This document shows positions 24,509 to 32,126 of a stretch of 40,712 nt of DNA, in pieces; the stretch's first letter is position 1; every line of letters begins with the position of its first letter. The DNA is from Clostridium sp. (lineage in GTDB: Bacteria; Bacillota; Clostridia; Clostridiales; Clostridiaceae). The position numbers were made by a program, and so were the translations under genes. The stretch is taken from positions 1-40,712 of the forward strand of contig JAQUXS010000019.1 in NCBI GenBank assembly GCA_028692255.1. The letters are read 5' to 3'. Below the pieces are notes generated by a model. The model searched no databases. It saw nothing but the letters and a program-made list of their open reading frames with translations, and was not told the DNA's origin.

Positions 24509-24529
24509 ATTAAAGTCTTTAGCTTTAAT
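24509..24529. promoter_or_regulatory. Palindrome in the gerKB/gerKA divergent gap
   Basis: ATTAAAG-TCTTTAG-CTTTAAT: 7-bp perfect arms in the middle of the 115-bp divergent region. It is a candidate operator shared by both directions. Confidence 0.35.
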
Positions 24530-24577
24530 TGTATTATTTGATATTTAAACAATATTATTCAAAAAAGAGGTGGTATT

Positions 24578-25981
24578 GTGAATGAAGATTATATTACTTT
24601 TATAAAAGAAAAGTTTAGTGGAAACGTAGATGTAAAATATAGGGATATAAAATGCAATAAAGGTAATATCCATATAGTATTTATTGATAATATGTCTGAT
24701 GCTAAATTTATAAGTCAATATGTAATAGGTCCAATAATAAGAAATAAAGATAATATAGAAAGTGCAGAAGACATAACAAAAAAGATACTTTTTGCAAATT
24801 CAATAGGAGATATAAAAACAAGTCATGAAATGCTTTATCATATACTTTCAGGTGACGTTGTAATTATAGCAGATTTTTATAAGGGTTTTATATTTTGTGA
24901 AGCAAAAAGCTGGGCAAGAAGATCCGTTGGAATTCCTATTACAGAGAGCGTTATAAAAGGTCCAAGAGAGGGATTTACAGAAGCTTTTGTAGATAATATT
25001 TCACTTATAAGGAGAAAAGCGCGAAATGCGGATTTGAAATTTGAAAGTTTTTTTGTTGGGGAAAAATCCGATACAACAGTAGTACTTTGCTATATAAAGG
25101 GCATTGCAAGTGACAGGCTTGTAGATATGGTAAAAAAGAAAATTAAAGAGCTAAATACAGATTTTATACTTGATACAAATTATATAGAGGAAAAGTTAAG
25201 CGAAAAGAAAACTTTTTTCGAAACTATAGGGTATTCTGAGAAACCGGATGTTGTGACATCAAAATTATTCGAGGGAAGAGTGGCTGTAATCGTTGATGGA
25301 ACTCCATTTGTTATAACAGCTCCGTATTTTTTTTACGAAAATTTTCAAATGCCAGATGACTATTATTTAAATAAATATATGTCAAATATGGTGAGAATAT
25401 TACGATGGATAACTTTTATAATAGCAATTATGATTCCGGGACTGTATATAGCATTAACAACAAATCATTTTTCACTTATACCTTCTATATTTGTATTTAG
25501 ACTTTCTATATCAAGAGCTGGTGTACCATTTCCAATGGTTGTAGAGGTGCTTCTTATGCTTTTCTTTTTTCAAATTTTAAGAGAGGCAGGTATAAGACTT
25601 CCCCAGCCCGTTGGTCAAGCGATGAGTATAGTTGGAGCACTTATACTTGGTCAATCGGCTGTAAGTGCAGGTTTTGCTTCTGAAACTACAACTATTGTAG
25701 TAGCCTTATCTTCAATTTCTTCATTTTTAACACCAAAACTTTATGGAGGAATAACTTTTTGGTCAGTTTTAATGATAATATTTTCTGCTGTAGCAGGACT
25801 CCCAGGATTCTTTGTATGTGTGTTTATATGTCTATCTCATATTGCAGGACTTAAAAGCTGTGGATATAAATATCTATTTCCTTTGGGGACAGTTAGAAAA
25901 TTTAACTTTAAAGATATAATTGTGAGGGATGAACTTGATTCAATATCAAAAGATTTTACAAATGAGGTTGATAAAAAATGA
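24578..25981 (+). CDS. gerKA: Spore germination receptor subunit A (GerAA/GerKA)
   Basis: 467-residue A subunit of a Ger-type nutrient receptor. A large hydrophilic N-terminal region (about 1-260) with the family segments S-W-A-R-R-S-V-G-I-P and V-I-K-G-P-R-E-G-F-T-E is followed by about five membrane helices (about 265-420). Between these lies the very conserved stretch P-F-P-M-V-V-E-V, L-R-E-A-G-I-R-L-P, P-V-G-Q-A-M-S-I-V-G-A-L. The start is GTG at 24578, after AAGAGGTGG. gerKC overlaps it by 4 nt (ATGA), so A and C are translationally coupled; gerKB is divergent. Receptors of this class trigger ion and dipicolinate release when spores meet nutrients; the germinant here is unknown. Confidence 0.95.
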   Translation: MNEDYITFIKEKFSGNVDVKYRDIKCNKGNIHIVFIDNMSDAKFISQYVIGPIIRNKDNIESAEDITKKILFANSIGDIKTSHEMLYHILSGDVVIIADFYKGFIFCEAKSWARRSVGIPITESVIKGPREGFTEAFVDNISLIRRKARNADLKFESFFVGEKSDTTVVLCYIKGIASDRLVDMVKKKIKELNTDFILDTNYIEEKLSEKKTFFETIGYSEKPDVVTSKLFEGRVAVIVDGTPFVITAPYFFYENFQMPDDYYLNKYMSNMVRILRWITFIIAIMIPGLYIALTTNHFSLIPSIFVFRLSISRAGVPFPMVVEVLLMLFFFQILREAGIRLPQPVGQAMSIVGALILGQSAVSAGFASETTTIVVALSSISSFLTPKLYGGITFWSVLMIIFSAVAGLPGFFVCVFICLSHIAGLKSCGYKYLFPLGTVRKFNFKDIIVRDELDSISKDFTNEVDKK

Positions 25982-27096
25982 AAAAAAGTTTATTGTGCTT
26001 TTTTATGATATTGTGCCTTCTTTTAACTGGATGTTATGGGTATAAAGATATAAACAATGCAGTATTTGTAACTTCTATAATTGTGGATGTTGACAATGAA
26101 AAAAAACCTATTATATATCTTGAGATATTTAAATCTGCTAAAACGCCATCTAAGGCTTCAGAAAAAGCAGAGAGAATTGTTTTAAAAGGAACAGGGAAAA
26201 CTGCATTTGAAGCTTTAAACAATATTAATTTGGCATCAAGTTTTAAGATAGATTATACTCAAAACAAAGCTATAATATATACTAAAAAGGCTGCATTAGT
26301 TGGAATAGGGCAATATTTTGATATATTTAGACGTGATATTCATTTTATAATAAGACCATTTATTGCGGTTTATGATGGAGATGTATCGAGACTTTGCAAA
26401 GGGAACTTTGAAGGAGAACAATTTGTTGGACTTTTTATATGGGATCTTACAAAAAATATAGGATCAAGTTCAAGAGCAGTCGAAAGTACACTTAATCAAT
26501 TTCTTTCAATGAGAGAGTCTACAGATAAAACAGATATATTAACTGTATTAAAAGTCTCAAATGATGAGCCTAATCCTACTCTTGTTATCAGTGGAGGAGC
26601 AATATTAAAAAATGACAAATTAAAGGATATGATTCCTCAGTCTGAAGGAGAAGCATATAATTTTATTGCAGATCATGTTTCAAGTGGGTCAATGGAGATT
26701 AATTATCCTAAAAATACAAATGGATATGTTTCGCTTAACATAGCAAAGAGTAAGACACATACACAAATAAATTATGATGGGAAGAAGTATAAAGTAACAA
26801 AGAAAATAAATATAAAGGCAAATATAATTGAAACACAAGATTATATGAAATTGACAGATAGTCAAATTAAGGAAATAAGTGATGAAGCTCAGGAAAATCT
26901 TATTACAGCATGCAATAACGTATACAATAAATATAAAAAGCAAAATCTTGATATATTTTTAATAGGAGATGAAATTGAAAACAAATACGGTGAAAGTGCG
27001 ATGAAAAATAAGAATAATATTTTAAAAGATACAAAACTTGTAATTGAACCTAATGTGGTAATAGATGGGACAGGGAAGACAAGAACATATAAATGA
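25978..27096 (+). CDS. gerKC: Spore germination receptor subunit C (Ger(x)C lipoprotein)
   Basis: 372-residue lipoprotein subunit. The signal peptide of about 18 residues ends in the lipobox L-L-T-G-C (Cys 19), so the mature protein is lipid-anchored outside the inner membrane. The GerC fold follows, with D-Y-T-Q-N-K-A and R-D-I-H-F-I-I-R-P in the N-terminal half and a coiled C-terminal domain. It overlaps gerKA by 4 nt. Its stop codon TGA (27094-27096) lies inside the left arm of an inverted-repeat element, so the last residues of the protein may have been altered by that insertion; the C-terminus (T-G-K-T-R-T-Y-K) is otherwise plausible. Confidence 0.93.
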   Translation: MKKSLLCFFMILCLLLTGCYGYKDINNAVFVTSIIVDVDNEKKPIIYLEIFKSAKTPSKASEKAERIVLKGTGKTAFEALNNINLASSFKIDYTQNKAIIYTKKAALVGIGQYFDIFRRDIHFIIRPFIAVYDGDVSRLCKGNFEGEQFVGLFIWDLTKNIGSSSRAVESTLNQFLSMRESTDKTDILTVLKVSNDEPNPTLVISGGAILKNDKLKDMIPQSEGEAYNFIADHVSSGSMEINYPKNTNGYVSLNIAKSKTHTQINYDGKKYKVTKKINIKANIIETQDYMKLTDSQIKEISDEAQENLITACNNVYNKYKKQNLDIFLIGDEIENKYGESAMKNKNNILKDTKLVIEPNVVIDGTGKTRTYK

Positions 27097-27303
27097 TCAA
27101 TTAGCAATGATCAATGTACGAATGATCAATGATCAATAAAAGAACAAAGAATAAAGAACAAAGAACAATAGGTAACGAACAAAAGATTAATAAATAATAA
27201 AGAGAAAAAACTATTTCAGAGTTAAAAAGGGTTTAACTAAGTTTAAGAAATTGCGAGGCAATTTCAACATACATTGATAATTGAGCATTGACAATTGATC
27301 ATT
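27092..27303. mobile_element. MITE-like element with 24-bp imperfect terminal inverted repeats
   Basis: The left arm 27092-27115 begins AATGATCAATT; the right arm 27280-27303 is its complement with 21 of 24 matches. The interior of about 160 bp has no coding capacity but carries runs of AGAACAAAGA-type direct repeats (27139-27170) and the inverted repeat AAATTGC-GAGG-GCAATTT (27248-27264, arms sharing the GC pair). The element supplies the gerKC stop codon. No target duplication is evident. It could also be a large terminator-like structure. Confidence 0.45.
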
Positions 27304-27315
27304 ATGTGAAAAAGA

Positions 27316-27377
27316 CAATGATTAATGTACAAATGATTAATAATAAATTATAAATAATCATTTGTACATTGATTATT
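27316..27377. repeat. Long AT-rich palindrome next to the MITE-like element
   Basis: The left arm (from 27317) and right arm (27355-27377) pair over about 23 nt around the perfect core AATGTACAAATGATTA / complement. The left arm repeats 27105-27140 of the preceding element (CAATGAT-YAATGTACRAATGAT), so the two belong to one repeat family. Confidence 0.55.
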
Positions 27378-27421
27378 AAAACAAATGGTAAAATAAATTT
27401 ATCCATTTTTCTATAATTTTC

Positions 27422-27449
27422 TTGACTTTTTTTTGAAATATGATAAAAT
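27422..27449 (+). promoter_or_regulatory. Promoter of tRNA-Gln
   Basis: TTGACT (27422-27427), 16-bp spacer, TAAAAT (27444-27449), about 15 nt before the mature tRNA 5' end. Confidence 0.6.
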
Positions 27450-27464
27450 ATTAATTGTTGTTGA

Positions 27465-27541
27465 TGTCCTATAGCCAAATTGGTAAGGCACCTGATTCTG
27501 GTTCAGGGATCGTGTAGGTTCGAGTCCTGCTAGGACAGCCA
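27465..27541 (+). tRNA. trnQ: tRNA-Gln (anticodon CTG)
   Basis: Complete cloverleaf: acceptor TGTCCTA (27465-27471) pairs with TAGGACA (27531-27537), discriminator G, and CCA is encoded. The D-arm carries GGTAAGGCA. The anticodon stem is CCTGA/TCAGG with the loop TTCTGGT, giving anticodon CTG, which reads CAG (Gln). The T-arm GTAGG-TTCGAGT-CCTGC is normal. The U1-A72 first pair fits tRNA-Gln. It is a single-gene transcript with its own promoter and terminator. Confidence 0.95.
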
Positions 27542-27542
27542 T

Positions 27543-27573
27543 AAAAGCTAAGATTTTTATCTTAGCTTTTTTT
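27543..27573 (+). terminator. Terminator of tRNA-Gln
   Basis: AAAAGCTAAGAT (27543-27554), loop TTTT, ATCTTAGCTTTT (27559-27570), then more T. The -35 of the next promoter begins two bases later. Confidence 0.9.
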
Positions 27574-27574
27574 C

Positions 27575-27603
27575 TTGACAAATTGTTATCAATGTCTTAT
27601 AAT
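27575..27603 (+). promoter_or_regulatory. Promoter of the leuS T-box leader
   Basis: Consensus TTGACA (27575-27580), 17-bp spacer, TATAAT (27598-27603), directly abutting the tRNA-Gln terminator. Confidence 0.8.
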
Positions 27604-27609
27604 TTTCTC

Positions 27610-27838
27610 AAATAAATTAATATATTTAGCTTTGAACAAGAATAGTAACATTAATATTATCTTTAGAGAGCTGCTATAGGCTGCAATGCAGTGATAATAA
27701 TATGTGAACTCGCTTGGGAGCTTACTTTAATAGGGTACGGTTAAAACCGTTATATTTTTAAGTGGGATTTGTTTTATCCTAAGTAGAGTGGTACCGCGGA
27801 GTTTTACTTCGTCTCTTTTGGAGACGAAGTTTTTTTTA
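27610..27838 (+). promoter_or_regulatory. T-box riboswitch, leucine-type, upstream of leuS
   Basis: The T-box core AGAGTGGTACCGCGG is at 27785-27799. The intrinsic terminator is ACTTCGTCTC / GAGACGAAGT (27806-27815 / 27821-27830) plus a run of eight T. In stem I the specifier is CTC at 27709-27711 in GTGAACTCGC, a leucine codon matching leuS. AGAGAGCTGCTATAGGCTG forms the AG-bulge/distal-loop region. Uncharged tRNA-Leu(GAG) is expected to favour read-through. Confidence 0.95.
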
Positions 27839-27858
27839 TATATAAGGAGGTTTTTAAA

Positions 27859-30297
27859 ATGTCAAAGTACAGTACAGATATTGATGAAAAATGGCAAAAA
27901 TTATGGGAAGAAAAAAAGGTTTATAAATTCGATGAAGATAATTTAAAAAAGAAATTATATGTTCTTGAAATGTTCTCATACCCTTCAGGAGCAAGACTTC
28001 ATGCTGGACATTGGTTTAATTATGGCCCTGTGGATTCATGGGCTAGATTTAAAAAAATGCAGGGATATAATGTATTCCAGCCTATGGGTTTTGATGCATT
28101 TGGTCTACCTGCTGAAAACTATGCAATAAAAACAGGAATTCATCCAAAGGATTCTACAATGAAGAATATTGAAACAATGGAAAAACAGCTTAGAGCTATG
28201 GGTGCCATGTTTGACTGGGATCATGAAGTTATTACATGCAAACCTGATTATTATAAATGGACTCAATGGCTATTTCTTCAGCTATACAAACATGGTCTTG
28301 CTTATAGAAAAAATGCACCTGTTAACTGGTGCCCTAGCTGCAAAACAGTGCTTGCAAACGAGCAGGTTGTAGATGGAACTTGTGAAAGATGTGGAAGTGA
28401 AGTTCAAAAGAAAAATTTAACACAGTGGTTCTTTAAAATTACAAATTATGCAGATGAACTTTTAGAAAAGTTAGATGATTTAGATTGGCCTGAAAAGACA
28501 AAGGCTATGCAAAAACATTGGATAGGAAAATCAAAAGGTGCACAGGTTACTTTTAAGGTTTCTGATTCAGATTTAACATTTGGTGTATTTACTACAAGAG
28601 TTGATACACTTTGCGGCGTTACTTATGTAGTTTTAGCTCCTGAAAGTTCTCTTACGGATAAAGTTACAAAAGATGGATTTAAAGAAGCAGTTGAGAAATA
28701 CAAAAAACAATCACAAAAGCAATCTGAAATTGAAAGACAGTCAATTACGAGAGAAAAAACAGGCGTATTTACAGGGTCATATGCTATAAATCCTATAAAC
28801 GGTAAAAAAGTTCCTATATGGGTTGCAGATTATGTAATTGCTTCTTATGGAACAGGTGCAGTTATGGCAGTACCTTCGCATGATGAGAGAGATTTTGCAT
28901 TTGCAAGCAAATATAAATTAGACATAATTAGAGTTGTTGAAGGTGGAGATGAACTTCCATACACTGGTTATGGCAATCTTATTAATAGTGATGAATTTAA
29001 TGGATTATCGGGAAATAAAGCAAAAGAAGCTATTGTAAATAAACTTTCAAAAGATGATCTTGGAGGATGGAAAGTAAACTATAGAATGCGTGATTGGCTT
29101 GTATCAAGGCAGAGATATTGGGGAGCTCCTATTCCTGTTGTATACTGTGACAAATGTGGGATAGTACCTATACCAGAAGATCAACTTCCTGTTGAACTTC
29201 CATATGATGTTGAATTTACACCTGATGGTAAATCTCCACTTGCAAAATCTGATTCTTTTGTAAATACTACATGTCCACACTGCGGTGGAAAAGCAAGGAG
29301 AGAAGTTGATACTCTAGATACATTTGTATGTTCATCATGGTACTATTTAAGGTATGCAGATAATAAAAATAGTGATAAACCTTTTGACACTAAAAAAATA
29401 AATGAAATACTTCCAGTTGATAAATATGTGGGAGGCCCAGAGCATGCATGTATGCATTTATTATATGCAAGATTTATGACTAAAGCACTTAGAGACATGG
29501 GATATTTAAATTTTGATGAGCCATTCCTTTCATTAAGGCATCAAGGACTTATACTTGGACCTGATGGAGTTAAAATGAGTAAATCTAAAGGAAATACTAT
29601 TTCACCTGATGATTATATTTCAAAATATGGAGCAGATGTTTTTAGACTTTATCTTATGTTTGGATTCGATTATGCTGAAGGTGGTGCCTGGAGTGATGAG
29701 GGCATAAAGGCTATCTCAAAATTTGTTGAAAGGGTTCAGAGAATACTTGAGCAATGCAAAGAAGAGCTAGCTTCTTCAGATAACACAAAAACAACTATGG
29801 ATAGTGCAGAAAAAGATTTAAATTATGTAAGAAACTTCTCTATTAAAGGTATTTTAGAAGATGCAGATAAATTCCAATTCAATACATGTATTGCAAGAAT
29901 AATGGAATATACAAATGCTCTTTCAAAATATATAAATGAAGAAAATAAAAATACTAGTTTACTTAAAGATTCAATTAATGACTTTGTAAGAATACTTGCT
30001 CCTTTTGCACCTCATTTTTCAGAAGAAATGTGGGCTATGCTAGGAAATGATTTTTCAGTATTTAATGAATCTTGGCCAAAGTTTGACGAAAAAGCACTTG
30101 TGAAAGATGAAGTGGAAATTGCTATTCAAATAAATGGCAAGATAAAATCAAAGATAAATATACAGGCTAATCTTGACAAAGATGCTATTGGAAAATTGGC
30201 ACTTGAAGATGATAGAATTAAAGAATTAACTGATGGTAAAAATATTGTAAAAGTAATAGTTATAAAAGGGAGATTGGTTAATATAGTTGTAAAATAA
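27859..30297 (+). CDS. leuS: Leucyl-tRNA synthetase
   Basis: Class Ia synthetase that charges tRNA-Leu, 812 residues, typical bacterial length. The HIGH-type motif is H-A-G-H (48-51) after Y-P-S-G-A-R-L. The CP1 editing domain with T-R-V-D-T-L and [15 protein letters not shown] (about 330-350) clears mischarged tRNA. A zinc-ribbon insertion has C-P-S-C (about 155) and C-E-R-C. K-M-S-K-S is at 572-576, followed by the anticodon-binding domain and a C-terminal domain. AAGGAGG precedes ATG. It is monocistronic behind its T-box; a 21-bp terminator follows. Confidence 0.98.
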   Translation: MSKYSTDIDEKWQKLWEEKKVYKFDEDNLKKKLYVLEMFSYPSGARLHAGHWFNYGPVDSWARFKKMQGYNVFQPMGFDAFGLPAENYAIKTGIHPKDSTMKNIETMEKQLRAMGAMFDWDHEVITCKPDYYKWTQWLFLQLYKHGLAYRKNAPVNWCPSCKTVLANEQVVDGTCERCGSEVQKKNLTQWFFKITNYADELLEKLDDLDWPEKTKAMQKHWIGKSKGAQVTFKVSDSDLTFGVFTTRVDTLCGVTYVVLAPESSLTDKVTKDGFKEAVEKYKKQSQKQSEIERQSITREKTGVFTGSYAINPINGKKVPIWVADYVIASYGTGAVMAVPSHDERDFAFASKYKLDIIRVVEGGDELPYTGYGNLINSDEFNGLSGNKAKEAIVNKLSKDDLGGWKVNYRMRDWLVSRQRYWGAPIPVVYCDKCGIVPIPEDQLPVELPYDVEFTPDGKSPLAKSDSFVNTTCPHCGGKARREVDTLDTFVCSSWYYLRYADNKNSDKPFDTKKINEILPVDKYVGGPEHACMHLLYARFMTKALRDMGYLNFDEPFLSLRHQGLILGPDGVKMSKSKGNTISPDDYISKYGADVFRLYLMFGFDYAEGGAWSDEGIKAISKFVERVQRILEQCKEELASSDNTKTTMDSAEKDLNYVRNFSIKGILEDADKFQFNTCIARIMEYTNALSKYINEENKNTSLLKDSINDFVRILAPFAPHFSEEMWAMLGNDFSVFNESWPKFDEKALVKDEVEIAIQINGKIKSKINIQANLDKDAIGKLALEDDRIKELTDGKNIVKVIVIKGRLVNIVVK

Positions 30298-30311
30298 GGT
30301 AGGAAAACAAT

Positions 30312-30358
30312 AAAAAAATAAACTGCCGCACTTTTTTAGTGTGGCAGTTTATTTTTTT
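30312..30358. terminator. Strong terminator between leuS and the RpiB-like gene
   Basis: A 21-bp stem (30312-30332 / 30338-30358) with one wobble: A-run plus ATAAACTGCCGCACT, loop of five T, AGTGTGGCAGTTTAT plus T-run. It is symmetric enough to serve both convergent genes and is the best copy of the shared hairpin family. Confidence 0.9.
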
Positions 30359-30370
30359 GTTTATGTTTAA

Positions 30371-30841
30371 TTAGAACTTTTTTAAATGTTTTTCACTTAT
30401 TGCATTTACTTTGTCAACACGTCTTTGATATTTTTCAGTAGTTTCAAGACCTTCAAGGAAACCTGTAGAAAGCCAAACTTTAACTATATCAAGTGCTATA
30501 GCAGAACCTATTATTTTAGCACCTAAGCATAAAACATTTGTATTGGAATGTTGACGTGCTAGTTTTGCACAAAATGAATCTTGGCATACTGCAGCATTTA
30601 AGCCATATATTTTATTGGCGATTAAAGCACTACCATATCCAACTCCATCAATAAATATTCCACGGTCAGCTTCACCTTTTGCAACAGCAACAGATGCAGG
30701 ATAAATAAAGTCAGGTAAATCACAAGATTCTTCACTAGGACACCCAAAATCTACTACCTCATGTCCATTAGATTCTAAGAATGCTTTAATTTCATTTTTT
30801 AGACCAAAACCAGCATGATCACTTGCAACAGCTATTTTCAT
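30371..30841 (-). CDS. RpiB/LacA/LacB-family isomerase-like protein lacking the usual catalytic cysteine
   Basis: 156 residues with the RpiB fold: A-S-D-H-A-G-F-G-L-K at the N-terminus, D-F-G-C-P, A-N-K, and A-R-Q-H-S-N-T-N-V-L-C-L-G (residues 95-107). In ribose-5-phosphate isomerase B the loop reads C-G-T-G-x-G with a catalytic Cys; here it reads F-I-D-G-V-G-Y-G-S-A, with Asp at position 65. LacA-type subunits also lack that Cys, as I recall, so this may be a LacA-like or otherwise specialised isomerase rather than a true RpiB. No partner LacB or pentose gene is adjacent. CTGGAGGT precedes ATG. Monocistronic, minus strand. Confidence 0.8.
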   Translation of the reverse strand: MKIAVASDHAGFGLKNEIKAFLESNGHEVVDFGCPSEESCDLPDFIYPASVAVAKGEADRGIFIDGVGYGSALIANKIYGLNAAVCQDSFCAKLARQHSNTNVLCLGAKIIGSAIALDIVKVWLSTGFLEGLETTEKYQRRVDKVNAISEKHLKKF

Positions 30842-30973
30842 ATTTTTACCTCCAGTATAGTTATATTGTATTAATTACTAAAATTAAGTAGCAATATATT
30901 TAATTATAAAGTACACGATTTAAATCATCAAGTCAGCAGTTAATTAGTTAATAAATGTGTTCAAGGGCTATTG

Positions 30974-31471
30974 TTATATTTTAAGACGCTTTCTTGTATA
31001 TGCAATGAATAAAGTAATTGCATAGTCACAAAGAAGAAAAATTAATTGAATCATTACTAAAACGGCAGCTATAGGAAGTTTTAGCTTTAATACATCCATA
31101 AAAAGTAACTTATAGAGAAAATACATTACAACTAAGCTTATATTGAAAAACAAAAGTTTTAATATTAATTCGATAGGAAGTTTATTTATTTTTTCTATGT
31201 AAAATTTAATAAATCCATAAGAACCAAAAAGTATTATATAAGCAAGTACATTCCATTTTAAGCCAATAATCAAAAGGGAAAGTAGAGAAGATGCAAGATA
31301 AACTAAGAGACTGTTTCTAACTCCTGTAGTTATAATTGATATTGGAATCACACAAGCAGCAATACCAAGTACATATAATTTTGTAGTTGGTATTATACTT
31401 GATAAATATATGCAAACAACTGAAAGTGCTGTATATATACTTCCTCTTGTAAGTTTATTTATTGATGTCAT
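30974..31471 (-). CDS. Small polytopic membrane protein, unknown function
   Basis: 165 residues with about five hydrophobic helices and short basic loops, starting T-S-I-N-K-L-T-R-G-S-I-Y-T-A-L and ending Y-T-R-K-R-L-K-I. The first helices (I-Y-L-S-S-I-I-P-T-T-K-L-Y-V-L-G-I-A) resemble in style the substrate-binding S components of ECF vitamin transporters or DUF2232-like proteins, but I cannot assign a family. AAGGAAGGAG lies about 8 nt before ATG. It is the last gene of a three-gene minus-strand unit after the DUF5685-like and J-domain genes (24 nt after the latter), suggesting joint expression. Confidence 0.75.
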   Translation of the reverse strand: MTSINKLTRGSIYTALSVVCIYLSSIIPTTKLYVLGIAACVIPISIITTGVRNSLLVYLASSLLSLLIIGLKWNVLAYIILFGSYGFIKFYIEKINKLPIELILKLLFFNISLVVMYFLYKLLFMDVLKLKLPIAAVLVMIQLIFLLCDYAITLFIAYTRKRLKI

Positions 31472-31495
31472 AGCTATAATCTCCTTCCTTTTATA

Positions 31496-32098
31496 TTAAC
31501 ATCCACTGCCTAAACAATCACAAAGTTGCTCTGAGCACCATATAGTAACACATATATTAAAACAGTTGTCTCTGTCATTTCCAGCACCACCGTAGTATGG
31601 TCTTCTATATGTATTATTTCTCTGACTTAATGTTTCAAAAGCATTTTTATATTCAGGATTCTGTGGATTCATATTATATGCAGTACTAATGTAATTATAC
31701 GCGTTGTCATAATAACCCTTTCTCATATAAAGACTGCCCATTAAGAAATTCCATTCAGCATCTCTAGTTCTTACAGAATTTAATTTCTGTTCTGCACCAT
31801 TTAAGTTTCCATTATTTATATCCATTCTAATAGAGTTGTAAGTTGAATTGTTTCCACTTGATGAATAGCTGCTTTCACTTGAATAACTACCGCTGTCATA
31901 GCTTTTATTGGAACCACTTTTTAAAAGATAATCATAAGCCTCGTTTATTTCTCTCATTTTTTCTTCAGCAAGATCTTTTAATGGGTTATTACCATATTGA
32001 TCAGGGTGATATTTTTTTGCAAGCTCCCTGTAAGCTTTTTTAATTTCGTCTTGAGAAGCCCCTTGTTTAACTTCTAGTACTTCATATGGATCACGCAT
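31496..32098 (-). CDS. J-domain protein with TPR repeats and Cys-rich tail
   Basis: 200 residues. The N-terminal J domain (1-68) has the Hsp70-stimulating H-P-D at 31-33 (K-K-Y-H-P-D-Q-Y). A Ser/Tyr/Gly-rich linker (about 60-90) follows, then two TPR-like helical repeats (about 95-165: [29 protein letters not shown]). The tail is Cys-rich, [20 protein letters not shown] then G-C. No DnaJ zinc finger or peptide-binding C-terminal domains, so it is not DnaJ itself but a specialised DnaK co-chaperone. GAGGAGG precedes ATG. It sits between the DUF5685-like gene (28 nt upstream) and the membrane protein gene. Confidence 0.9.
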   Translation of the reverse strand: MRDPYEVLEVKQGASQDEIKKAYRELAKKYHPDQYGNNPLKDLAEEKMREINEAYDYLLKSGSNKSYDSGSYSSESSYSSSGNNSTYNSIRMDINNGNLNGAEQKLNSVRTRDAEWNFLMGSLYMRKGYYDNAYNYISTAYNMNPQNPEYKNAFETLSQRNNTYRRPYYGGAGNDRDNCFNICVTIWCSEQLCDCLGSGC

Positions 32099-32126
32099 TT
32101 AAAATTTCCTCCTCATATAAGCTAAA

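Noticed and set aside
27105-27377. Repeats near 27.1-27.4 kb as a possible CRISPR array
   Set aside because: Repeats are inverted and irregular, with no constant spacer length and no cas genes nearby.
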